NCBI GenBank assembly: GCA_041166745.1
Contig: JBEEGH010000016.1
Location: forward strand, 44,875 to 108,874
DNA from: DASUCS01 sp041166745
Lineage (GTDB): Bacteria; Actinomycetota; Acidimicrobiia; Acidimicrobiales; JACDCH01
DNA: 64,000 nucleotides
Direction: 5' to 3'
This document shows positions 23,438-31,592 of this stretch, in pieces; within the stretch, counting starts at the first letter, position 1; each line of letters opens with the position of its first letter. A model generated the notes under the pieces. It did no database searches, was not told the origin of the DNA, and saw nothing but the letters and a program-made list of their open reading frames with translations. The position numbers and the translations under genes were made by a program.

Positions 23438-24508
23438 CTAGAGGTCGTTGACCTGTCGCAAGACCGGCGTTTCGTCTTCGTCGTCTTCGCCGGCCAGACC
23501 TCGGCGGGTACGAATCGCATCGATCTCGTCGAGTCGCTTCTCGAGCTGGCTCCGACGGGTGGTCGCCAGCTCCTCGTACGTTCCCTGAACGGTGCTCAGC
23601 TGCTTGCCCAGCTTGTCGACGTGGTCGGAGAACCGGCTCCACTGGTCGGAGAAGCGGCCGAGGGCGACGAGGATCTCGTCGGACGCACGCTCGAGCAGGA
23701 AGCAGTCGACCGCCTGACGGATCACACCGAGCACGGCGAAGAGCGTGAACGGCGAGCACAGCACGATGCCCTGAGCGAGGGCGAAGTCGCCGACCTCACG
23801 GTCGTGCTCCTGGATGAACGCGTACACGCTCTCGTTGGGGATGAACAGCAGCACGTAGCCGGCGGTCGTGGCCGGATCGGCGTAGCCGCGGTTGGCGAGC
23901 TCCTTGATGCGGGTGCGGACGTCGCGCAAGAACGCGATGCACGTGCCGTGGCGCTCGGGGTCGGTCGTCGCCTCGAGGTGGCGCAGGTAGTTGTCGACCG
24001 GGAACTTCACGTCCATGTGCAGCAACAGATCGCGCGGCAGCATGAACGTGACGTCGGGGATGGTGCCGCCCGCGATCGCCGTCTGCTTCCGGTAGTTCAC
24101 TCCTTCGATCATTCCGGCAGCGCGCAACACGTCGTCGGCCATGCGCTCGCCCCATTGGCCGCGCGCCTTGGGACTCGCGAGCGCCTGACGCAGCGCGTTC
24201 GTAGTGTTCGCGAGCTCTCCAGTGGTGCGCAACGTCTCGCGTAGGCCTTCGAGCAGCTCGCCATGTTGGAGCGATCGCTCCCGCTGCATGGCACCGACGA
24301 GCTCGTTCACGCGTGCCAGCTCACCGCCCATCGCATCGAGGCGATCCCCGATTGCATCGCGATGGAGGGCGAGCTCACGCGTGCCCGCTTCCGTTCTCGT
24401 GCCGAGCTGCTGATCGGCGACCGACACCACGGTGTCGACCGCGGCCCGCACCGCAATCACAGCCGCCAACGCAACGATCAGCACCACGACAACAACGATG
24501 AGTTCCAT
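23438..24508 (-). CDS. rmuC: RmuC-family DNA recombination protein
   Basis: A 356-residue protein with an N-terminal membrane helix (MELIVVVVVLIVALAAVIAV), a coiled-coil stretch (about 40-115), and the RmuC nuclease-like core: RGQWGERMADDVLRAAGM, VTFMLPRDLLLHMDVKFPVDNY, GYVLLFIPNESVYAFIQE and CSPFTLFAVL. RmuC limits recombination at inverted repeats in E. coli, probably as a PD-(D/E)xK nuclease, and the core has the Asp and Lys pattern. ATG at 24508 keeps the membrane helix at the N-terminus. metG follows after the in-frame TAG. Confidence 0.9.
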   Translation of the reverse strand: MELIVVVVVLIVALAAVIAVRAAVDTVVSVADQQLGTRTEAGTRELALHRDAIGDRLDAMGGELARVNELVGAMQRERSLQHGELLEGLRETLRTTGELANTTNALRQALASPKARGQWGERMADDVLRAAGMIEGVNYRKQTAIAGGTIPDVTFMLPRDLLLHMDVKFPVDNYLRHLEATTDPERHGTCIAFLRDVRTRIKELANRGYADPATTAGYVLLFIPNESVYAFIQEHDREVGDFALAQGIVLCSPFTLFAVLGVIRQAVDCFLLERASDEILVALGRFSDQWSRFSDHVDKLGKQLSTVQGTYEELATTRRSQLEKRLDEIDAIRTRRGLAGEDDEDETPVLRQVNDL

Positions 24509-24627
24509 GCCCTGAACTATGCCGAGGGGGTGTGACACTCAACGGGCGTGCCGTTGCGGCGGCTGGCGTCGTCGGCGGGCGGTTGTTGTTTTGCACCACA
24601 TCCGAGCGACAATCGGACGCCACGACA

Positions 24628-24639
24628 TTGCCCGGGCAA
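24628..24639. promoter_or_regulatory. 12-bp palindrome in the rmuC / DUF952 divergent gap
   Basis: TTGCCCGGGCAA is a perfect palindrome midway in the gap between divergent genes, with a half-site TTTGCCCG about 35 bp further right. This fits a dimeric repressor site, but no family is recognised. The rest of the gap shows no other structure. Confidence 0.35.
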
Positions 24640-24741
24640 ATGCGGTCACTCTGTGTGCGGATTTGCCCGAACAACCTGTGGACATTGGGAACGGGCGCGC
24701 TCTGGCTCGACGGGCGGTCGTCCATGGGTCACGATCAGCGG

Positions 24742-25098
24742 ATGATCGACGGCCCGATCTATCACCTCGCGTTGACCGGTGACTGGGAGTCCGACGCCGG
24801 TGGCCCGTACACGACGTCGACGCTTGGGAGGTCCCTCGCAGAGCAGGGGTTTGTTCACTGCTCGTTCCGCGACCAAGTCCAACAGATCGCAGACCTGGTG
24901 TATCGCGGCCGACCGGACGTTCTCCTCCTGGAGCTCGATCCGGCGCTTCTCGCCGCGGCAGTCCAGGTCGAGAACCTCGACGGCGGTGAGCAGTCCTTCC
25001 CGCACATCTATGGGCCGATCAACCGCGACGCCGTCGTGAAGGTCACGCCGCTTCGCGCGCTCGAGGACGGTCGGCTTGATGTGGCCGACGCACTGTAG
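24742..25098 (+). CDS. DUF952 family protein
   Basis: A 118-residue cytosolic protein with the whole family pattern: IYHLALTGDWES, GFVHCSFRDQVQQIADLVYRGR, LLLELDPALL and FPHIYGPINRDAVVKVTPL. The conserved His-Cys-Ser and HIYGP motifs sit around a cleft in the ADP-ribosyltransferase-like fold that has been proposed for the family; no reaction is established. Start at 24742 or 24724. It precedes the thiamine-binding gene by 28 nt. Confidence 0.85.
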   Translation: MIDGPIYHLALTGDWESDAGGPYTTSTLGRSLAEQGFVHCSFRDQVQQIADLVYRGRPDVLLLELDPALLAAAVQVENLDGGEQSFPHIYGPINRDAVVKVTPLRALEDGRLDVADAL

Positions 25099-25126
25099 GA
25101 GCCAGCCGGCGTGTCACGATCGGCGC

Positions 25127-25435
25127 ATGATTGCTGCCTTTTCGATCACGCCGTTGGGTGGAAGCGATTCCGTGAGCGGCTCAGTGGCCGAAGCCGTGCG
25201 CCTAGTACGCGAGAGCGGTCTGCCCAACGAAACCAACGCGATGTTCACCAATGTCGAGGGCGAGTGGGATGACGTGATGACACTCATCAAGCAATGTGTG
25301 GAGAGGGTCGGCGAGAGCGCGCCTCGGGTGAGCGTTGTGATCAAGCTCGACGTGCGACCGGGCGCGGTGGATGCGATGGCTCACAAGGTTCAGGCGATCG
25401 AGGCGCATCTCGACGAGAACTGGGACTCGCCGTAA
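25127..25435 (+). CDS. MTH1187/YkoF-like thiamine-binding protein
   Basis: A 102-residue protein with the ferredoxin-like pattern of the MTH1187 family: IAAFSITPLGGSDSVSGSVAEAVRLVRESGL, then NAMFTNVEGEWDDVMTLIKQCVE and a basic third strand (PRVSVVIKLDVRPG). Relatives bind thiamine or its precursors and often occur next to thiamine uptake genes; no such gene is adjacent here. The last helix is QAIEAHLDEN. Confidence 0.82.
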   Translation: MIAAFSITPLGGSDSVSGSVAEAVRLVRESGLPNETNAMFTNVEGEWDDVMTLIKQCVERVGESAPRVSVVIKLDVRPGAVDAMAHKVQAIEAHLDENWDSP

Positions 25436-25451
25436 CCGAGCGACCAGCCGG

Positions 25452-25940
25452 TCAGACGGCGATGTTGACGAAGTGGACGTCCACGACGTCCGGCACGAAA
25501 CCGGCGGCACAGGGGGCGCCGAACGGGCACGAGCTGAACTGCACTTGGCCATCACCCTCACAGGGCACGCGAATGCTGCTCGGGATCGCTTGCTTGACGT
25601 TGTACGAGGTGAAGGTCAGCTGGGTTGGCGTGCTCGACGAGGCGTCTTGCGCGAACCAGCCATAGATCTGACGGAACGGACCGGTGTACCCAGCGCCGTT
25701 GCGAGCGCGGACCACGGCCATCGACTGCCGTCCCGCGAGCGGGCCGGTCCGTCCGCCTGTCGCCGGGCCAGGACAGGCGGTGTGAACGACAACATCAGTG
25801 GTGCGGCCGTTCACGACGCCCTCGAAGTGCTGCTTCGGCCTGACCGAAGACGCCTCGGCCATTCCGGTTCCGGCCGCAAACAGCACGAAGACGATCGACA
25901 ACCCAACGACGGCAGCACGAGGTCTCAGCACAGGAGCCAC
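25452..25940 (-). CDS. Secreted protein of unknown function
   Basis: A protein of about 160 residues with a clear signal peptide (AAVVGLSIVFVLFAAGTGMAEA) and a small secreted domain. The mature part has four Cys (ACPG, PCEGDG, SSCPFGAPC), likely two disulfides, and ends VPDVVDVHFVNIAV. No family is recognised. The start is GTG at 25940 or 25931, both overlapping the end of the upstream gene, so the two are translationally coupled. It may act outside the cell together with the large secreted protease nearby, but this is only a positional guess. Confidence 0.65.
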   Translation of the reverse strand: MAPVLRPRAAVVGLSIVFVLFAAGTGMAEASSVRPKQHFEGVVNGRTTDVVVHTACPGPATGGRTGPLAGRQSMAVVRARNGAGYTGPFRQIYGWFAQDASSSTPTQLTFTSYNVKQAIPSSIRVPCEGDGQVQFSSCPFGAPCAAGFVPDVVDVHFVNIAV

Positions 25941-26236
25941 AGGCGGACAACAGCCCGACTCGCTCTCGGTGCTCCTGGCACGTGGTGGTACACCACCGGA
26001 GCGCGCTCGCTGGGCCCGAGCGTGTCGAGATCGATCTCCTCGATGATCGGGGCGTGGCGCTTTGGCTCGAGTACGTCCTGCACGCCAAGCGCCGCCGCCG
26101 TCATGAGGGCCGTCGCTCCCAGACCCGCACGCCACCCTGACGCGACTTCTGCCGGCACTCGCCGCGCCGGCACGTGCCACCGATCAACGGCATCCCAGGT
26201 GGCGTCGTCGTAGACGTCATCCGGATCGCCGATCAT
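25925..26236 (-). CDS. Small conserved-looking hypothetical protein
   Basis: A 103-residue protein beginning MIGDPDDVYDDATWDAVDRW, with a hydrophobic middle (GLGATALMTAAALGVQDVLE) and the stretch PIIEEIDLDTLGPSERAPVVYHHVPG. The acidic start, the ordered motif-like segments and its overlap with the secreted-protein gene argue that it is real. No function is recognised. It could be membrane-associated through the single hydrophobic helix. Confidence 0.6.
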   Translation of the reverse strand: MIGDPDDVYDDATWDAVDRWHVPARRVPAEVASGWRAGLGATALMTAAALGVQDVLEPKRHAPIIEEIDLDTLGPSERAPVVYHHVPGAPRASRAVVRLWLLC

Positions 26237-26267
26237 CGCGACGAAGCCTACGAGCGTGCGAGCATCC

Positions 26268-29200
26268 CTAGTAGCGGATGTGGCAGAAGTTCACCGACGG
26301 GCTCTTGTTCACGCTGATCGGAGCAGCCGGGGCGGCCGAAGCCGAGCTCGATGCCGCGGGCGCCGGCAGGGTGGTCCACCAGAGCGGGGCCGCGTTCACC
26401 GGCGACGGCGCGGCGTAGCCCTGCTGCGGCGTGATCTTGAAGATCGCGTTCACGTCGTGGGCGGCGTCGTCCAGCGACATCAGGTGCGGGGCGACGGCTG
26501 GCGAGTGCACAGCCTTGGCGTGCAGCGCGGCATTGCGCATCGCGTACATGGCGTGCAGGTAGTCCCCCTTCTGGAACAGCTGCGTGGCCTGCGCCCGATC
26601 GGCCATCGTGGCCTGGAGGCGGGTCTTCGACAGCTGCGAGGGCGTTGTCCGCCCGGCAACGCCATCCATGAAGTACGCGTCCGTCATCCAGTCCTCGGAC
26701 TGCTTCAAGTACTCGGCCGAGTGGCCGGCCATCAAGCGCTCCTGGTCGATGGTCTCGTAGGTGTCATACGTCCCGGCGTATGTGGTGGGGCTCGCGCTCA
26801 CGTCGTACAGCCACTTGAGCATTTGGTAGTAGTAGTGCCACTGGCCGTTCGTCGTTCCGACAGTGACCGCGCCGTCGTGCGGATGGTTCAGCCCGAGGAA
26901 GTGCGCGGACTCGTGCTCCATCGTGTACGTGAGCCCGACGTCGTGGCGGAACGTGTCGGGGATGCCGTTGCATCCGGGCGCGACGGGAGACGAGTTCGCG
27001 CAGTCGATGGCCGCCGCCATGACGTATTGATCGTTGACGTTGTCGATCTGGCCCCAGCCTTCGCCGCCGTTCACGTTCTCGGCGATACCGCCGACGACGA
27101 GCGGGAGGGCCACGGTGTACGCGTGCTCGAACATGATGTTGACGACGGGCACCGTGAAGGCTCCGTCGTACAGCGGGGCGTACTCCGGACGGTGGAGGTC
27201 GATGTAGTCGCGGATGTAGTCCTGGTTGACCGCGTACGTCGGCGCGTTCACGCCGGTGCCGAGGTCGACGAGCGCGGCGCTCCCGTTGGCCTTGGCATCT
27301 TCGAGCGCCTGCTGGAACGCGTCGGGTTGGTTGTCAGGCGTGAGCCCACACTTCGGATCGGGCACCTGGGTGACGAGTCCCTGGGTGAGGACCCCGACCT
27401 GCGTCGGGTTGCCGATGACCGCGGCGCGGTTCGGCGCGCAGCCGAGCGTCTTCGTCTGATCCGGACCGGCCTGGAAGTTCGCGTACGGCGCGGCTGAAGA
27501 CAACGCTGTCCGCGCCACGTCGAGTTGCGCGACCTTGGTCATGTCGACGGCGTAGAGGTCGCCCTCACTGGGCAACGAGTAGTGATCCGTCAGGGTCGAG
27601 GTGGCCAGGACGTACACGTCGTTCGGGATCGGCCGGTACAGGTACCCGCCGATGTACTTGAACGCGAGGCCCTGGGTGATCTCCCAACCGAGGACGCTGC
27701 CGAGCGTGTTACCCCCGGCCTGCAGCGGGCCGGGCGGAAGCGATCCGTTCCACTGCGGGCTGTTGCGGTAGTCCCAGATGGGCGGGTCGAACCCGGCCGA
27801 ACCGCCATCCGGCGTGACCGCCGCCGTCAGCCAGTTGGCCCGCTCGTAGGTCGACGGTGCCGCGCCGAGGTCGAGGATGTGGAACCGGTAGCGACCGCCC
27901 CAACCGCGGCCGTTGTCGGTGAATGCCGCCTCCTTGAAGTCCGGATCCAACACGTGTTCCGCGGTCCACCACGAGTGGTACTTGGTCGGCCGGAAGTAGT
28001 CGTCGGCGTAGGTCGGCGTGAATGTGTCGAGCAGGAAGAACGTCACGCCCGTGTTCAGACCCTCGGGGTTGCGATCGAGGTTCGGAGCGGTGGTGCCGTT
28101 CGCGTTCCAGAACGGATCGCGCGTCGCCTTCGGGTCGGGGTTGATGAACGCCGCGCTCTGCTTCGCGCTCGTCTCGATGTCGGTGAACGACTTGGCGTAC
28201 TTCTTGTCGAGACGGTGATCTTGCACCCACTGCTCGACGGTGATGCCATCGACCTCGTCCACGGTCGAAGCGTCGGCGACGAGCTTGGCACCCCGGTTCG
28301 CGCCGTTGCTCGCGTTGTACGCGTTGAGGTACGCGGTCTTGAATCCGGCCGTCTCGGCCGTAGCGGGGATGCGACCGTCACTGAGTTGGTGATCTTGCGT
28401 CGTCGCGTCGCGCATCACCGTGAAAAGGTCGCGAGTCCAGGCGTCGTCCGCTGCGAGAAAGTGGTACTGCGCCAGATACCGCAACGGCTCGAAGTAGGGG
28501 ACGTTCCCGGCGGCGTAGTAATTCGGGTCGGCCGGATCAGCAGTGGCGGTGCAGTGGGCCGTCTGGTGCTGCACCAGGCCTGAGGCGCCGGTGTCGTCGA
28601 GCGCGCTGCCGTCGCAGCTCTGCTTCGATGCGACCGCCGGGAGGAACTCCGTCGTGAGCGACGCCTTCATCTGCGCCAGCTCGTCGGCCGTCGGCTTCCA
28701 ACCGGCGAACACGATGTTGACGGGCTCGTTGCGTGTGAGCTCGGACGTGAGCTGGGCCAGCTGCTTCTTGGCGTATTCGAGCGGATGGCTGTGCGTGAGC
28801 GCGACCAGGCCCGAGTACGGCTCGTCGTGCATGCTCACCGCCGCGACTCGCACCGTCCATGTCCCTGGAGCGGGGTCGGCGATGACCAGCTCGTCGAAGG
28901 GGAGCGTCGTCTGGTTCCCGCAGCCCTTCTCGAAGCTCGACGCATCGCAGCCGATGCCACCCTGGCCGTGGAGCACACCGCTCGGGTCGATCACGTACAT
29001 GTACGCCGACCAGGTCGGATGCTGCCACGACACCTTCACGTAGAGGGTCGACGGCGAGACCCCGGCGGGGACGACGACCTTCGTGTCCTCGCACTCGGCG
29101 GTCGTCGTCGGATTGCACGCCGCGGTGAGATCAGGGGTGGCGATGCCACCTTCGCTTCCGGGCGACTGCAGGCTGATGCCCTGCCACGCACACCGAGACG

Positions 29201-29333
29201 TACCCTTCGCCGACGGCGCCCTGAGCGTGCACGTCGGGGCGACGTACGCCACCGACGTTGTTTGTCCAGCGGCGGGAAACGCTCCCGCCGCCAGAACCGC
29301 CACCATGATCACGAACAATCCGCGCCAGCGCAT
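26268..29333 (-). CDS. Very large secreted metzincin-like metalloprotease
   Basis: A 1021-residue protein with a signal peptide (GLFVIMVAVLAAGAFPAAG). An N-terminal beta-rich domain resembles a pre-peptidase domain (about 60-175, VKVSWQHPTWSAYMYVIDP). A long unassigned middle follows (about 190-720). The zinc motif is HESAHFLGLNH (His807, Glu808, His811, His817), the HExxHxxGxxH of metzincins. The C-terminus has helices and an Ala/Ser-rich segment. No Met-turn is certain. The middle contains VNIVFAGWKP and TGVTFFLLDTFTP segments I cannot place. Likely an extracellular protease. The start codon is ATG with the signal peptide directly behind it. Confidence 0.75.
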   Translation of the reverse strand: MRWRGLFVIMVAVLAAGAFPAAGQTTSVAYVAPTCTLRAPSAKGTSRCAWQGISLQSPGSEGGIATPDLTAACNPTTTAECEDTKVVVPAGVSPSTLYVKVSWQHPTWSAYMYVIDPSGVLHGQGGIGCDASSFEKGCGNQTTLPFDELVIADPAPGTWTVRVAAVSMHDEPYSGLVALTHSHPLEYAKKQLAQLTSELTRNEPVNIVFAGWKPTADELAQMKASLTTEFLPAVASKQSCDGSALDDTGASGLVQHQTAHCTATADPADPNYYAAGNVPYFEPLRYLAQYHFLAADDAWTRDLFTVMRDATTQDHQLSDGRIPATAETAGFKTAYLNAYNASNGANRGAKLVADASTVDEVDGITVEQWVQDHRLDKKYAKSFTDIETSAKQSAAFINPDPKATRDPFWNANGTTAPNLDRNPEGLNTGVTFFLLDTFTPTYADDYFRPTKYHSWWTAEHVLDPDFKEAAFTDNGRGWGGRYRFHILDLGAAPSTYERANWLTAAVTPDGGSAGFDPPIWDYRNSPQWNGSLPPGPLQAGGNTLGSVLGWEITQGLAFKYIGGYLYRPIPNDVYVLATSTLTDHYSLPSEGDLYAVDMTKVAQLDVARTALSSAAPYANFQAGPDQTKTLGCAPNRAAVIGNPTQVGVLTQGLVTQVPDPKCGLTPDNQPDAFQQALEDAKANGSAALVDLGTGVNAPTYAVNQDYIRDYIDLHRPEYAPLYDGAFTVPVVNIMFEHAYTVALPLVVGGIAENVNGGEGWGQIDNVNDQYVMAAAIDCANSSPVAPGCNGIPDTFRHDVGLTYTMEHESAHFLGLNHPHDGAVTVGTTNGQWHYYYQMLKWLYDVSASPTTYAGTYDTYETIDQERLMAGHSAEYLKQSEDWMTDAYFMDGVAGRTTPSQLSKTRLQATMADRAQATQLFQKGDYLHAMYAMRNAALHAKAVHSPAVAPHLMSLDDAAHDVNAIFKITPQQGYAAPSPVNAAPLWWTTLPAPAASSSASAAPAAPISVNKSPSVNFCHIRY

Positions 29334-29417
29334 CCGGACAAGTTCGACGGAGCGCAGTCGCGCTCCTGCGCAAACAGCATCGGCCTTCGCCGAGAATGAC
29401 CGTGATCACATCGACGA

Positions 29418-30425
29418 TCAACCCTCGAGTCGGTAGCGCACGGACTCCCACGAACCTTGCGGCTGTGTCTCCGTGCGGGTCCCGCCGTCGTGCCACCAGC
29501 CGTGGCGCTCGTAAAAAGAGCGGGCGGCCGAGTTGCCTTGCAGCGTCCAGAGCCGGAGGTCTTCGAAGCCGCGCTCGCGGAGCCAGGTCGTGGCCGCGTC
29601 GAGCAGCCGATGACCGATGCCGAGGCCCAGGGCCAGCGGGTCGGCGTAGAGCAGACTTATCTCCCCCGTCGTCGATGCATCGAGATCGGCGTCGCGCGAC
29701 GGACCCATCACCGCCAGCCCGACGACCGTGCCCGGCCGGCCGGCGACGAGCGCGCCGTGCCGGCGCGTCGGTGGCAGTCGCAGGAACGGCCACCAACCCG
29801 AGTAGGACGCCCCGAGGTCCATTGCGTCGAGGATCGCCTGGGGCATGAGGCCGGCGTACGTAGCCCGCCACGAGCGATGACGCACGGCGCAGAAGGCGGC
29901 GCAGTCGCTCGCGACGGCGATCCGTACCGTTTCGTCACCGCTCACCGGAGCGTACGGCGGTGGAAGCGACTCACCGGTGGCCGACGCCAACGCGACGATG
30001 TCGGCGACGTCCTGTTCGTCGGGCTCGTACTGGCTGTGCGTCACGACCTGCATGCCCGACGACAGACATCGCACCTTCCGTCCGAGGATCTTGCCCTCGG
30101 CGTGCAACGCGTACGTGAAGCGCCCGCCCCCATCGACCTGCTGCACCATCCCCCGCTCCGATGGCGTAACGACGTGCAGATCGACGCGCTGGTCGTACGG
30201 AGTGGACAGCACGATCCGCGCGGGCGGCTCGTCGACTCGGGAGGTGAACCCGGCCGGGCGAAGCGCATCCGCGATCGCGTCGGCTCGCGCCAACGGCACC
30301 ACGAGGTCGAGATCATCGTGGGCACGAGTGACGCGGCCGACGAGCGCGTCGATGCCCCAACCGCCGTCGACGATCGCGTCGGGGACGAGGTCCAGCACGT
30401 CGAGGACGAAGTCAGCGCTGAACAT
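29418..30425 (-). CDS. Nucleotidyltransferase-GNAT fusion
   Basis: A 335-residue two-domain protein. Residues 1-150 resemble small antibiotic nucleotidyltransferases of the ANT(2'')/lincosamide type: IVDGGWGIDALVGRVTRAHDDLDLVV holds the GGWG-D-A opening and the D-x-D metal pair. The remainder is a GNAT acetyltransferase with LLYADPLALGLGIGHRLLDAATTWL (acetyl-CoA loop) and RSFYERHGWW. Both domain classes modify aminoglycoside-like molecules in other bacteria, but chromosomal relatives often have other substrates, so resistance is not implied. ATG at 30425 overlaps the end of rsmI by 14 bp. Confidence 0.8.
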   Translation of the reverse strand: MFSADFVLDVLDLVPDAIVDGGWGIDALVGRVTRAHDDLDLVVPLARADAIADALRPAGFTSRVDEPPARIVLSTPYDQRVDLHVVTPSERGMVQQVDGGGRFTYALHAEGKILGRKVRCLSSGMQVVTHSQYEPDEQDVADIVALASATGESLPPPYAPVSGDETVRIAVASDCAAFCAVRHRSWRATYAGLMPQAILDAMDLGASYSGWWPFLRLPPTRRHGALVAGRPGTVVGLAVMGPSRDADLDASTTGEISLLYADPLALGLGIGHRLLDAATTWLRERGFEDLRLWTLQGNSAARSFYERHGWWHDGGTRTETQPQGSWESVRYRLEG

Positions 30426-31248
30426 CGATCGCCACCGCGTAGGCGCGCCGTTTGGACACGCCGAGCGCGCTGGCCACGACTGCTGCGGCGTCGCGGGCCG
30501 ACAAGCCGCGTCGGAGCGCGTCGTCGACCGCAACGCGCACGTCGTCATCGGTCGCATCGTCCGGTGCGGGCGCACCGTCGACCACGAGAACGAACTCGCC
30601 GCGAGGTTGCTGCTCCGCCGACCATCCGACGGCGTCGCCGATCGTGCCCCGCCACACCTCCTCGTGCAGCTTGGTCAACTCGCGCCCGATCGCAACCCGG
30701 CGCTCCGCGCCGCACGCGGCAGACAGGTCGGACAGCGTCCGAGCCAACCGATGCGGGGCCTCGTAGAGCACGATCGTGCGCCGCTCGTCCGCAAGCTCGG
30801 ACAACCGTTGCGTGCGACCGCTCCCCTTGCGGGGCAGGAAGCCTTCGAACACGAATCGACCGGTCGGCAACCCACTCGCGACCAGCGCAGCAACGGCCGC
30901 GGACGGTCCCGGAACGACCTCGACGACATGGCCATCAGCGGCGGCCGCCCGCACCAAGCGCTCGCCCGGATCGGAGATGCCTGGCATGCCGGCATCCGTC
31001 ACGACGGCGACTCGCTCACCCCGCCCGAGTCGGGCCAGTACCTCGCCGACACGAGCAACCTCGGTGTGGTCGTTGACGACGAGTAGCGGCGAACTGCGCT
31101 CGATACCGGCATGGGCGAGTAGGCGGCCGGTACGACGGGAGTCTTCACAGCAGATCGCGTCGGCGGCGCGCAACACCTCGATGGCCCGTGGCGACAGATC
31201 GCCCATGTTCCCGATCGGTGTGCCAACAAGAATGAGCGCGCCGGTCAC
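30412..31248 (-). CDS. rsmI: 16S rRNA (cytidine1402-2'-O)-methyltransferase
   Basis: A 278-residue tetrapyrrole-methylase-fold enzyme modifying C1402 in the ribosomal P site. Visible motifs: LILVGTPIGNMGDLSPRAIEVL, CEDSRRTGRLL, VVTDAGMPGISDPG, VVPGPSAAVAALVASGLP, FEGFLPRK and LYEAPHRL. All are standard RsmI blocks in the right order, with a helical C-terminal domain ending SKRRAYAVAIDVQR. GTG at 31248 gives the normal N-terminus; longer readings run into the gap sequence. It lies 11 nt after the DUF192 gene. Confidence 0.95.
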   Translation of the reverse strand: MTGALILVGTPIGNMGDLSPRAIEVLRAADAICCEDSRRTGRLLAHAGIERSSPLLVVNDHTEVARVGEVLARLGRGERVAVVTDAGMPGISDPGERLVRAAAADGHVVEVVPGPSAAVAALVASGLPTGRFVFEGFLPRKGSGRTQRLSELADERRTIVLYEAPHRLARTLSDLSAACGAERRVAIGRELTKLHEEVWRGTIGDAVGWSAEQQPRGEFVLVVDGAPAPDDATDDDVRVAVDDALRRGLSARDAAAVVASALGVSKRRAYAVAIDVQR

Positions 31249-31259
31249 GGCCTCGACCC

Positions 31260-31592
31260 TCAGCCCTTCACGTCGAGCTGGTCGCCCACCTTCAGATTCC
31301 AGTGACCGAAGGCGCCCGCCTCCGCCTCGATCACGCCGTGGGCTTTGATCACCGGCCGGCCGAGACGCCAACGCGGCATCGTGACGATGCGCAGCACGAC
31401 CATCTGCTTGTCGACGAACGCGACGTCGATGGGGAAACGCATGCCGATGGTGTGTACGGCCTTCGCCGGCTGGAGCAGCAGCGCGCCTTCGATGCCGTCG
31501 CGTCCGAGCAATCCACGCGCTCGCGACCGACCCGAGCCGGCGACCTCCAACGTGGCCAGCACCTCCCCGTCATCGCGTACCAGCCAGGGCAT
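31260..31592 (-). CDS. DUF192 family protein
   Basis: A 110-residue beta-rich protein with the family pattern: RSRARGLLGRDGIEGALLLQPAKAVHTIGMRFPIDVAFVD and VIEAEAGAFGHWNLKVGDQLDV. The family function is unknown. Many members are exported, but this one has no signal peptide. Its ATG shares one base with the ychF stop (TGATG), indicating coupled translation in a ychF-DUF192-rsmI run. Confidence 0.9.
   Translation of the reverse strand: MPWLVRDDGEVLATLEVAGSGRSRARGLLGRDGIEGALLLQPAKAVHTIGMRFPIDVAFVDKQMVVLRIVTMPRWRLGRPVIKAHGVIEAEAGAFGHWNLKVGDQLDVKG

Noticed and set aside
6771..23440. TAG used as a sense codon (read-through fusions L25-Pth and RmuC-MetG)
   Set aside because: Other genes here end with TAG at normal family lengths, such as the M3 peptidase and bL37; such fusions would make no functional sense. 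Near-cognate starts or errors are simpler.
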